DNA from: FEN-299 sp963727765
Lineage (GTDB): Bacteria > Acidobacteriota > Vicinamibacteria > Vicinamibacterales > Fen-181
DNA: 64,000 nucleotides
Reading direction: 5' to 3'
NCBI GenBank assembly: GCA_963727765.1
Contig: CAVSGZ010000004.1
Location: 237,179 to 301,178 of the forward strand
Shown: positions 16,166 to 23,411 of the stretch, piece by piece
Position numbering within the stretch: position 1 is the stretch's first letter
Layout: every line of letters starts with the position of its first letter
The notes under the pieces: generated by a model
Seen by the model: the letters and a program-made list of their open reading frames with translations, nothing else
Database searches by the model: none
What the model was told of the DNA's origin: nothing
Translations under genes and position numbers: made by a program

Positions 16166-16228
16166 CGCTGAGAGGTCGGGGGCTTCGCTGAGAGGTCGGA
16201 ACTGACGCGTGTCAGTCCGAGCTGACGC
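16136..16228 (+). repeat. Four-copy TCGGAACTGACGC repeat
   Basis: Copies lie at 16136-16148, 16156-16168, 16195-16207 and, with two changes, 16216-16228. The first is inside the 3' end of amrA. The copies are separated by GAGAGGTCGG-like fillers. The block runs straight into the 20-base tandem repeat at 16236. Confidence 0.7.
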
Positions 16229-16235
16229 AGAGTAG

Positions 16236-16342
16236 TCCGACTAACCCGCCCGTCCTTCGACTAACCTGCCCGTCCTCCGACTAACAGACCCGTCCTCCGA
16301 CTAACCCTCTCGTCCTCCGACTAACAGACCCGTCCTCCGACT
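16236..16342 (+). repeat. 20-base tandem repeat, five copies plus a partial
   Basis: Five consecutive 20-base units start at 16236, 16256, 16276, 16296 and 16316, each TCCGACTAACnnnCnCGTCC (unit 2 has TTCGACTAAC), with a partial at 16336-16342. Units 3 and 5 are identical. The last units form the C-terminal codons of nfo on the minus strand. There are no spacers, so it is not a CRISPR array. Confidence 0.85.
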
Positions 16343-17212
16343 GGCGATGAGCGCCCGGAGCGTGGCGAAGTTCGCCTGGTCGAGCGGGTCTCTTTCCACC
16401 GCAGTAGGCCGCTTCCACTCGGTCTTCGGGGTTTCGAGGATCATCGGCAGCCGATCGAATCGCGGGTCGTGAAGCAGCCGCCCGAACGCCTGCAGTCCGA
16501 TCGTACCCTTCCCGATGTGATCGTGACGGTCGCGCCGGCTGCCCATCGGCTTCTTCGAGTCGTTGAGGTGGAACACGCGGATGCGGTCCACGCCCACCAG
16601 CCGATCGAACGTCTCGAAGGTGTCCCGGTAGCCGTCGCTCGACGCCAGGTCGTAGCCGGCGGCCCACAGGTGGCAGGTGTCGAGGCAGACGGCCACGCGC
16701 GGATGGCCGTCGAGGTGCTCGAGCATTCGCGCGAGGTGCTCGAAGCGCCATCCGAGCGACGTGCCCTGGCCGGCGGTGTGCTCGAGGATGACGAGCGTCC
16801 GGCCGTGCCGCCGCGCCCTCAGCAGCCGAGAGACGGCGCCGGCCACGAGTCTGAGGCCCTTGGCTTCGGTGCCGGTCGTGTAGCTCCCCGGATGAATGAC
16901 GACGCCGGCCAGCCCGAGCGCCTCGGCGCGGTCGATCTCTTCGCCGAAGGCGTCGATCGACCGCTGGCGCAGCGTCGGGTCGGGGGCGGCGAGGTTGATG
17001 AGATAGCTGGCGTGCGCCACCACGTCGCCGAGCGAAGCCTGTTCGACCTTCGCGCGGAACGCGCGGATCTCCTCGGCGGGCAGCTCCCGCGCGCGCCACT
17101 GGTTGGACGACTTGCTGAAGATCTGCAGCGCCTCGCACCCGTTGGCGACCGCCCGGTCCACGGCCAGCGGGAGCCCGCCGGCGATCGACATGTGAGAACC
17201 AAGAAGTGGCAT
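16301..17212 (-). CDS. nfo: Endonuclease IV (AP endonuclease)
   Basis: Cleaves DNA 5' of abasic sites in base-excision repair; a zinc TIM-barrel enzyme of 303 residues. Metal ligands and signatures are present: LGSHMSIAGG (His), VIHPGSYTTG (His), ILEHTAGQG (Glu), VCLDTCHLWAAGYD, FHLNDSKKPMGSRRDRHDHIGKG and LILETPKTE-like MILETPKTE (Glu). The final residues (RRTGLLVGGREG) are encoded by the 20-base tandem repeat, so the natural C-terminus was probably replaced or extended by it. The gene lies three bases after the YdjM-like gene on the same strand. Confidence 0.93.
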   Translation of the reverse strand: MPLLGSHMSIAGGLPLAVDRAVANGCEALQIFSKSSNQWRARELPAEEIRAFRAKVEQASLGDVVAHASYLINLAAPDPTLRQRSIDAFGEEIDRAEALGLAGVVIHPGSYTTGTEAKGLRLVAGAVSRLLRARRHGRTLVILEHTAGQGTSLGWRFEHLARMLEHLDGHPRVAVCLDTCHLWAAGYDLASSDGYRDTFETFDRLVGVDRIRVFHLNDSKKPMGSRRDRHDHIGKGTIGLQAFGRLLHDPRFDRLPMILETPKTEWKRPTAVERDPLDQANFATLRALIASRRTGLLVGGREG

Positions 17213-17215
17213 GGG

Positions 17216-18247
17216 CTAGCCCGGCCCCAGTCCCTGTCCGACGATCGCTCCCGCGGCGGAGACCCTGACCCAGACACCGAACGGACTCGTGTGCTGCCTG
17301 GCGTCGCCGGCCACGTGCTGGTGCTGCGCGAAACGCAGGTCGTACCAGTGCACGGTCACATCCCCGTTGTGATGGGGCAACGCTTCGGCGGCGGGGAAGC
17401 GCGAGAAGTCGAGGAAGATCCGGGCCAGCGGCGCCGCCGCCGCTCTTGCCACGACGCCGCCCCGGTCGTCTGGAAACGTGATGACGTCGGAGGGTGCCCG
17501 TTGGTCGAGCAGATCGATCTCCTCGACCTCAAATCCCTCGGGCGACCGCAGCACCAGTCTCCATCTGAACGGCGAGAAGAAGGTCGGCAGCGCGGCGGGC
17601 AGCGCCGCCGGGTCCTGGCCGTCCAGGTAATGGAACGTCTGGTCGACACGTGCGACCGAACCGGGCAGCGCGGCCTCCTGGATCGACGCCGCCTCGCGAA
17701 GCGCCGCGGTGTGCGCCGCGGCATGCACGGCGTAATCGCCGGCCATCAAGGCCAGAGCGGCCAGCGCCGCGCGCGTGCGCCACGCCGGGCGCATCAGGCC
17801 GACCATCAGGCCGGCGGCCAGGATGACCCAGAGATAGACGTCGATGATCGGCATCCAGTCCATGCCGTACCAGGTGTTCGTGAAGGGGCTGAGCACGCGG
17901 GTGCCGTAGGAGGTGGCCAGGTCCAGCGCGAGGTGGCCGACAAATCCGATCGTGGACAGGGCGAGCAGCCACAGGAACGTCGCCGACCGGCCTTCGCGCC
18001 GCCGCACCCGCAGCGCCAGCCACACGGCGGCAGCCGTCGCGACCGCGAGCCCCAGCCCGAGCGGCCCGTGCGTCGGTCCGCGGTGCGCCGCGAGGTACCC
18101 GACGCGCCCGCCGGTGAACGCCGTCAGCACCTCGATGTCGGGGATGTTGGACGCAATGAGAAGCGCGGCCGTGGAGCCGCGTCCGGCGCGGCGCAGGCCG
18201 GCTCCGGCCAGCGTCAGAGCGAACAGAGAGTGAGTGATGTTGTCCAC
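17216..18247 (-). CDS. Membrane-bound metal-dependent hydrolase, YdjM/LexA-induced type
   Basis: A 343-residue membrane protein that starts MDNITHSLFALTLAGAGL, the classical opening of the YdjM (DUF457) family, with metal-binding residues in HRGPTHGPLGLGL and GHLALDLATSYGTRVLSPF. About five membrane segments fill residues 1-190 and a soluble C-terminal part follows (FHYLDGQDPAALPAAL, VHWYDLRF). The exact substrate is unknown; E. coli YdjM is SOS-induced. I chose the GTG at 18247 because it produces the family N-terminus. nfo follows at once, which hints at a DNA-repair or stress regulon. Confidence 0.82.
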   Translation of the reverse strand: MDNITHSLFALTLAGAGLRRAGRGSTAALLIASNIPDIEVLTAFTGGRVGYLAAHRGPTHGPLGLGLAVATAAAVWLALRVRRREGRSATFLWLLALSTIGFVGHLALDLATSYGTRVLSPFTNTWYGMDWMPIIDVYLWVILAAGLMVGLMRPAWRTRAALAALALMAGDYAVHAAAHTAALREAASIQEAALPGSVARVDQTFHYLDGQDPAALPAALPTFFSPFRWRLVLRSPEGFEVEEIDLLDQRAPSDVITFPDDRGGVVARAAAAPLARIFLDFSRFPAAEALPHHNGDVTVHWYDLRFAQHQHVAGDARQHTSPFGVWVRVSAAGAIVGQGLGPG

Positions 18248-18289
18248 GCTATCGCAACGACCATGATACCGCGTGTTATCGTAGCGGCG

Positions 18290-18985
18290 ATGGACGTGTA
18301 CCTGGTGCCGGCCGGCCTCGATCGGCACGTGCTCTACTATGAGTCCGCCGCCGAGCGGGCGGCGCCGGGTCAGGCGTTCGGGCGGGGCGTGTGGCGCCGA
18401 CTCTACGACGGGTTCGTCAAGGTGCTCGCCGTGGTGGAGCGGGAGCAGGATCCGGCGCACGACGCCGGCGCGCCGGCGTCGGTGCGGCCTGGGCTGATGC
18501 TACGGCTTCGTTCGCGCGTCCTTCGCTGGCTCGCCGAGCGAGTGGCCGACCAGCGCGTGCTGTGGCGCCTGCAGGATCAGCAGCGTGTCCGGGCGTTCCA
18601 TCCCGACCTGATCGACGCCACCGAGGCTGGTGCGGCGATCCGCCGGATTCTGCAGGACCACTCGAGACGCCACGCGAAACTGCTGGGCCTGGACACCTTC
18701 TGCCTGCTCGTGTCCTTGCTGCTCGCGCCGCTGCCGGGACCGAACCTGCTGGGCTACTACTTCGCGTTTCGAGTCGTGGGCCATGTGCTATCGATCAGAG
18801 GCGCGCGCCGGGGACTCTCGCGCGTGGTCTGGGATCTCGAAGCCAGTCCGCCGCTCAGCGAGTTGGCTGGTGCGACCCGCCTGTCGGGCGCCGAGCGGGC
18901 CCGCCTCGTGCGCACGGTGGCCGACCAGCTCGCGCTGCCTCGTCTGCCGAAGTTCTGCGAGCGGATGCACGGCCATGGCGCGTGA
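18290..18985 (+). CDS. Conserved protein resembling mitochondrial K+-H+ exchange-related (Mit_KHE1) family
   Basis: A 231-residue protein. The diagnostic stretch is LLLAPLPGPNLLGYYFAFRVVGHVLSIRGARRGL (about residues 143-177), a PGPN loop between two hydrophobic helices followed by a basic turn, as in the Mit_KHE1 domain of yeast and plants. The N-terminal third (MDVYLVPAGLDRHVLYYES) is also typical. No transport function has been shown for bacterial members. TATCGT ends seven bases before the ATG and there is no Shine-Dalgarno. The family call rests on pattern memory only. Confidence 0.5.
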   Translation: MDVYLVPAGLDRHVLYYESAAERAAPGQAFGRGVWRRLYDGFVKVLAVVEREQDPAHDAGAPASVRPGLMLRLRSRVLRWLAERVADQRVLWRLQDQQRVRAFHPDLIDATEAGAAIRRILQDHSRRHAKLLGLDTFCLLVSLLLAPLPGPNLLGYYFAFRVVGHVLSIRGARRGLSRVVWDLEASPPLSELAGATRLSGAERARLVRTVADQLALPRLPKFCERMHGHGA

Positions 18986-19031
18986 GCGTGCCGGGTGAGC
19001 GTGGCGCGTAGGATCGAGCGCCGCCCCATGC

Positions 19032-19037
19032 CATAAT
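19032..19037 (+). promoter_or_regulatory. -10-like CATAAT directly before lpxB
   Basis: CATAAT ends six bases before the lpxB GTG; no Shine-Dalgarno is present. Consistent with a leaderless message. Confidence 0.35.
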
Positions 19038-19043
19038 CCGCAG

Positions 19044-20180
19044 GTGGCGCGCGTCTTCATCTCCTGCGGCGAGCCGTCGGGCGACCTCTACGCCGCCGCG
19101 CTGGTCGACCAGCTGAAGACGCTCGATCCGGTGCTGCACGTGACCGGGCTCGGCGGCGAGCGGCTGCGCGCCGCCGGCGCGACGTTGGTCGGCGACTTCC
19201 GCGGCCTGGCCGTCACCGGCCTGGTCGAAGCGATCAGCGTCCTGCCGAGATCGATCGCGGCCTACAACCGGCTCGTGCGCGCGGCACGCGACGAGCCGCC
19301 GGATGTGTGCGTCGCGATCGATTTCCCCGAGTTCAACTTCCGGCTGGCGGCCGCCATGCGGAAGCTCGGCGTGAAGGTGGTCTACTACATTCCGCCGCAG
19401 GCCTGGGCGTGGCGCCGCGGCCGGCTTCGCACGATCGCCAGGCTGGCCGACCGCATCCTCGTCATCTTTCCCTTCGAACCGGAGATCTACCGCGCGGCCG
19501 GCACGCCGGTCACCTTTGTCGGCCATCCGCTCGTCGATCTCGCCGCGGCCTCGTCGTCGCGCGAGGCGTTCCTGGCCGAGGTCGGCCTCGACCCGCATCG
19601 GCCCACGCTCGGTCTGCTGCCCGGCAGTCGCCCGAACGAGGTTCGGCAGATCCTGCCGGCACTCCTCGCCGCGCTGCCCGCCATCGCGCGGCGCGTGCCC
19701 GGTGTGCAGGTGATACTCGCGCGCGCGCGGGGCCTTCCCGGCGATCTCTTCGCTCCGGTCGCCGCCGCGCCGGGGCCGGTGCGGATCGTCGAGGGCCGCG
19801 CCGACGACGTGCTCGCGTCGGTTGACGCGGCGGTCACGGCCTCCGGAACCGCCACCGTGCAGGCCGCGCTCCATGAGTGTCCGATGGTGGTCGTGTACCG
19901 GGTCTCACCGCTCACGTATCGACTGCTGCGACGTTTCGTGCGCGTGGACACGATCGGCATGGTCAACCTCGTGGCCGGCGCCCGCGTCGCTCCCGAGCTG
20001 GTCCAGGACGGACTCACGCCGGACGCGGTGGCCGACGAGGCGGTGCGGCTGCTCACCGATGCGGATCTCCGGCAGCGGACCATCGCCGCGCTCCGCGACG
20101 TCAGGTCACGGCTCGGCGGGGAAGGCGCGAGCCGCCGCGTGGCCGAGATCGTGATCCAACTGGCCGCCAGACAGGGATGA
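19044..20180 (+). CDS. lpxB: Lipid-A-disaccharide synthase
   Basis: Condenses UDP-2,3-diacylglucosamine with lipid X to form the lipid A disaccharide at the inner membrane. 378 residues, GT19 family: FISCGEPSGDLYAAAL at the N-terminus, GLGGERLRAAG, DFPEFNFRLA, YYIPPQAWAWRRGR, VGHPLVDL, LLPGSRPNEVRQILP, and the acceptor region ASGTATVQAALHECPMVVVYR. Its presence shows a lipid A-bearing outer membrane. It stands alone here, away from lpxD-fabZ-lpxA. Confidence 0.95.
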   Translation: MARVFISCGEPSGDLYAAALVDQLKTLDPVLHVTGLGGERLRAAGATLVGDFRGLAVTGLVEAISVLPRSIAAYNRLVRAARDEPPDVCVAIDFPEFNFRLAAAMRKLGVKVVYYIPPQAWAWRRGRLRTIARLADRILVIFPFEPEIYRAAGTPVTFVGHPLVDLAAASSSREAFLAEVGLDPHRPTLGLLPGSRPNEVRQILPALLAALPAIARRVPGVQVILARARGLPGDLFAPVAAAPGPVRIVEGRADDVLASVDAAVTASGTATVQAALHECPMVVVYRVSPLTYRLLRRFVRVDTIGMVNLVAGARVAPELVQDGLTPDAVADEAVRLLTDADLRQRTIAALRDVRSRLGGEGASRRVAEIVIQLAARQG

Positions 20181-20217
20181 GGGACGAGGGACGAGGAGCG
20201 GCCGCTAGCCGATGGGG
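20181..20217. other. Short intergenic spacer after lpxB
   Basis: Contains three imperfect GGGACGAG units and leads into REPIN-like copy A. No gene is seen. Confidence 0.4.
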
Positions 20218-20320
20218 CGCAGGCCTGAAGGCCTGCGGTATCTGCGGACCTGTACTCCCTGTTCAGATAGCGCAGGGCTTCAGCCCTGCGCCATCCGGCT
20301 TCAGCCCTGCGCCATCCGGA
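20218..20320 (+). repeat. REPIN-like two-hairpin repeat, copy A
   Basis: Hairpin 1 is CGCAGGCCT-GA-AGGCCTGCG (20218-20237); then TATCTG (20239-20244) faces CAGATA (20264-20269); hairpin 2 is GCGCAGGGCT-TC-AGCCCTGCGC (20270-20291). A 21-base tail that begins GGCTTCAGCCCTGCG is duplicated in tandem to 20318. It lies between the convergent genes lpxB and the aminotransferase. Copies B and C have the same order of parts. Confidence 0.85.
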
Positions 20321-20329
20321 CACGATCAC

Positions 20330-21493
20330 CTACCTGATGAGCGCGCGCAGGCCGCCCACCAGTCGTGACATGCCCTCGGCTACCGTGTCCCGGTCCAGCG
20401 CACCGTAAGACACGCGCAGGTAGCAGCCGCCCGTGAGTCCGAACGCCGTGCCGGGCACCGCCGCGACACGGTGATCCACGATCAACCGTTCGACCAGGGC
20501 GAGCGGGTCCATCGGCGTGTGGACGCGAATCAGGCAGTAGAAGGCGCCCTCCGGCGTCGGGACGTCGCAGATGTCGGCGATCCGGGCGAACTGCTCGAGG
20601 ACCAGCGACCGAACCGCCGCGAGTTCCGCGACGCGCGCCCGGCAGTAGCCCGATCCCGACTCGAGCGCCGCGCACGCCACGGCCTGCGACACGAGCGGCG
20701 GGCAGATCAGGTTGGTGTCCTGGACCTTGTTGACCGCCTCGGACAGGTGCGCCGGGATGACCATGTAGCCGATGCGCCAGCTGGCCATCCCGTAGGTCTT
20801 CGACAGCGAGAAGAGCGAGATCGTGTGCGGCGCCGAGTCGACCGACGCCGCCGGCGACCAGTGCCGCGCGCCGTCGTAGGTGAAGTACTGGTACGCCTCG
20901 TCGTGGACGTGATAGAGCCCGCGGTCGGCGCACAGCCGATTGACCCGCTCGATCGTCTCCGCCGGGTAGACTGCGCCGCTCGGGTTGTTGGGCGAGATCG
21001 TCACCACCGCGCGCGTCTGCGGCGTGATGGCCGCCTCGATGGCGCCTGGGCACAGCTGGTAGCGCTCATCGGTCGGCACCGCGACCGTTCGGCACCCCGC
21101 CATCACGATCGCCATGTCGTGATTGAAGTAGAACGGCGCCTGGAGGATCACCTCGTCGGCCGGATCCGTGACGGCCAGCACGGCGTTGACAAACGCCATG
21201 TTCCCGCCCGCCGTGACGACGATCCTGCGCTCGTCGCCGACGGCGACGCGGTTCTCGTCGGCGAGCTTGCGGCGGATGGCCTCCACCAGCTCCGGCTGCC
21301 CCTCGACCGGCCCGTAGCGATGGTCGTCCGGCGTGCGCGGGAACGAGACGAGGGCGCGCAACGCCGCGGCGGGCGGGCCGTAGGACACCACGCCCTGGCC
21401 GAGCGAGATCGTGCCCGGATGGCGGCGGATCAGATCGCCGACGATCGGAATGATCGGCGGCTGGACGTCCGTCATGCGGCGCGCGGCGTTCAT
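20330..21493 (-). CDS. PLP-dependent aminotransferase, class I/II
   Basis: A fold-type I aminotransferase of 387 residues. Marks are SLGQGVVSYGPP, YGPVEGQPELVEAIR, VTAGGNMAFVNAVLA, SPNNPSGAVYP, HDEAYQYFTYDG, the PLP lysine in SLSKTYGMASWRIGYM, and the substrate-binding Arg in YLRVSYG. Its start is five bases after the DAHP synthase stop, so an aromatic amino acid or prephenate substrate is plausible. Aspartate or LL-diaminopimelate type activity cannot be excluded. ATG 21475 is an alternative start. Confidence 0.88.
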   Translation of the reverse strand: MNAARRMTDVQPPIIPIVGDLIRRHPGTISLGQGVVSYGPPAAALRALVSFPRTPDDHRYGPVEGQPELVEAIRRKLADENRVAVGDERRIVVTAGGNMAFVNAVLAVTDPADEVILQAPFYFNHDMAIVMAGCRTVAVPTDERYQLCPGAIEAAITPQTRAVVTISPNNPSGAVYPAETIERVNRLCADRGLYHVHDEAYQYFTYDGARHWSPAASVDSAPHTISLFSLSKTYGMASWRIGYMVIPAHLSEAVNKVQDTNLICPPLVSQAVACAALESGSGYCRARVAELAAVRSLVLEQFARIADICDVPTPEGAFYCLIRVHTPMDPLALVERLIVDHRVAAVPGTAFGLTGGCYLRVSYGALDRDTVAEGMSRLVGGLRALIR

Positions 21494-21498
21494 CGGAT

Positions 21499-22278
21499 TC
21501 ACAGGCGGCGGCCGAGCGTCCCAAGCAGCGGCCCGAGCGAGTCGATCATGGCGCCGAACTCCTCGAGCGACAGGGCCTGGAAGGCGTCGCTCAGCGCCCG
21601 GAACGACTCGTGGTGGACTTCGACCATGACGCCGTCGAGGCCGGCGGCCGCGGCGGCCAGGCACATCGGCGCCACCAGATCTGGCTGCCCGGTGGCGTGC
21701 GAGGGATCGACGAGCACGGGGAACGGCGACCGCTGCCGGGCCCACACGGCCCCGGCCAGGTCGAGCGTGTTGCGCGTCTCGGTTTCAAACGTGCGGATGC
21801 CGCGCTCGCAGAGGATGATCGCCTCGTTGCCGCCGGCGACGATGTACTCGGCCGCGAGCAGCCATTCGTCGAGCCGCGCCGCCAGCCCGCGCTTGAGGAG
21901 CACCGGCGTCCGCGTCCGCCCCAGCTCCTTGAGCAGCGCCGTGTTGTGCATGTTGCGCGAGCCGACCTGCAGCACGTCCACGTGGCCCAGGTAGGTCTCG
22001 ATCTGCTCGGGCGCGGTGATCTCGGCGACAAACGGCAGCCCGGTCTCGGCACGGACCTGATCGACGAAGGGGAGGGCGGAGGCCCCGAGCCCCTGGAAGC
22101 TGCGCGGGTCGGTTCGCATCTTGAACACGCCGCCGCGCACGGCCGAGGCGCCCCGCCGGCGGACCTCGCGCGCAATGGTCAGCAACTGTTCGTGCGACTC
22201 GATGGCGCACGGTCCGGCGACGACGAGAAACCGCTCGCCGCCCACCTGCACGCCGCCGACCGGGACTGTTCGGGTCAT
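21499..22278 (-). CDS. aroF: 3-deoxy-7-phosphoheptulonate synthase (DAHP synthase, KDOPS-like type)
   Basis: First step of the shikimate pathway: PEP plus erythrose-4-phosphate to DAHP. 259 residues, the short AroF(I-beta)/KDOPS-like form without a regulatory domain. Marks are FLVVAGPCAIES, RGGVFKMRTDPRSFQGLG, QVGSRNMHN, PVLLKRGLAA, GNEAIILCERGIRTFE and PVLVDPSHATGQ. The ATG at 22278 follows a TAGGAT hexamer by ten bases with no Shine-Dalgarno. It is divergent from the menaquinone operon, which draws on the same chorismate pool. Confidence 0.93.
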   Translation of the reverse strand: MTRTVPVGGVQVGGERFLVVAGPCAIESHEQLLTIAREVRRRGASAVRGGVFKMRTDPRSFQGLGASALPFVDQVRAETGLPFVAEITAPEQIETYLGHVDVLQVGSRNMHNTALLKELGRTRTPVLLKRGLAARLDEWLLAAEYIVAGGNEAIILCERGIRTFETETRNTLDLAGAVWARQRSPFPVLVDPSHATGQPDLVAPMCLAAAAAGLDGVMVEVHHESFRALSDAFQALSLEEFGAMIDSLGPLLGTLGRRL

Positions 22279-22328
22279 CCAGCCCCCAATCCTATCAAAT
22301 GGGCCCGGGAGGACAGTAGAGGGAACGC

Positions 22329-22334
22329 TATAAT
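22329..22334 (+). promoter_or_regulatory. TATAAT -10 box before menF
   Basis: A perfect TATAAT ending 12 bases before the menF ATG, in the 68-base divergent gap with DAHP synthase. There is no clear -35 and no Shine-Dalgarno, so the leader would be about five bases or none. Confidence 0.5.
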
Positions 22335-22346
22335 CAACAATCGCCG

Positions 22347-23411
22347 ATGCCAACCGCGCTTGCCTTCCTCCAGACCGGCGCCGACGCGACCGCGTGCGTG
22401 ACCGGGCCGCTTCACGGCGTGGCGGCCCCGACGGGGGCGCACCCCGCCGTCTTCGCGCCCCTGTTTTCGTTCGCCTCGGACGCGCCGTCCTGGATGGAGC
22501 CGGCTCCCGGCTCGCTGGCGGTGATCTCCCGCGCGGAGTGGCGGCAGCGGTTCCCCAGGCCTGCCGCACGCCCGGCCACCCCGTCCTGGGGGCCGCCCGA
22601 CGAGCGCCGGTTCTCGGACGGCTTCAGGAGCCTCGCCGTGCGCCTCGAGGACGGGAGCCTGAGCAAGGGCGTCCCGGTGTCCGTGATCTCGGCGCCCGTC
22701 GATCCGGGCTCCGCCGACGCGCTGTTCGAGTACCTGCTCGGCCGCGTGCCCGACCTGCCTCTGTCGCTCTTCGCTTACGGCTTCTACCGGCCGGGATCAG
22801 ACACCCGGACCGGGTCGCCCGAGTTCCTCGTCGGTGCGACGCCGGAGCTGCTGTTCGAGATCGGCGATGACGGCCGCCTCCAGACGATGGCGGTCGCCGG
22901 CACCCGGCGTGCCGGCGCGTCGGCGGCCGACCTCTTGTCGAGCCCGAAGGATCGCGGCGAGCACCAGGCGGTGGTCGACGATCTGGTGACGCAGTTGACC
23001 GCCTGGGGCCGGCCCGTCGTGTCGAGCCCCGTCGTGCAATCGTTCGGGCCGCTCGCGCACCTGGTCGCCGACATCGAGGTCGAGGCCTTGCCCGGCGTGG
23101 ACTTCGAAGCGGTCGCCCGTCGCCTCCACCCGACGCCGGCGCTGGGCGTCTATCCGCGCGGCGAGGCCGGCGCGTCGTGGCTGGCCGCGATCGATCCGCG
23201 CGGCGAGCGCCGGCGATTCGGCGCGCCGTTCGGACTGCGATGGCCGTCGGGGGCCGGCCGATGCGTCGTGGCCATTCGCGGCCTGCAGTATCACGACGGC
23301 CGCCTGCAGATCTGGGCGGGCTGCGGCGTCGTCGCGCAGAGCCGCTACGAGGACGAGTGGCGCGAAGTGCTGGACAAGATCCAGGCCGTGAGGACGCTGT
23401 GGGACGTGTGA
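22347..23411 (+). CDS. menF: Isochorismate synthase
   Basis: Converts chorismate to isochorismate, the entry to menaquinone synthesis. 354 residues, on the short side for the family. The chorismate-binding core is present: PEFLVGATPELLFEI, TMAVAGTRRAG, LLSSPKDRGEHQAVVDDL, LHPTPALGVYPRGEA, FGAPFGLRWPSGAGRCVVAIR and WAGCGVVAQSRYEDEWREVLDKI. Its TGA overlaps the menD GTG (GTGA). It is the first gene of menF-D-H-B-A-E. Confidence 0.93.
   Translation: MPTALAFLQTGADATACVTGPLHGVAAPTGAHPAVFAPLFSFASDAPSWMEPAPGSLAVISRAEWRQRFPRPAARPATPSWGPPDERRFSDGFRSLAVRLEDGSLSKGVPVSVISAPVDPGSADALFEYLLGRVPDLPLSLFAYGFYRPGSDTRTGSPEFLVGATPELLFEIGDDGRLQTMAVAGTRRAGASAADLLSSPKDRGEHQAVVDDLVTQLTAWGRPVVSSPVVQSFGPLAHLVADIEVEALPGVDFEAVARRLHPTPALGVYPRGEAGASWLAAIDPRGERRRFGAPFGLRWPSGAGRCVVAIRGLQYHDGRLQIWAGCGVVAQSRYEDEWREVLDKIQAVRTLWDV

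Noticed and set aside
16236..16342. CRISPR array.
   Set aside because: The 20-base units are directly abutting with no unique spacers and no cas genes are near.
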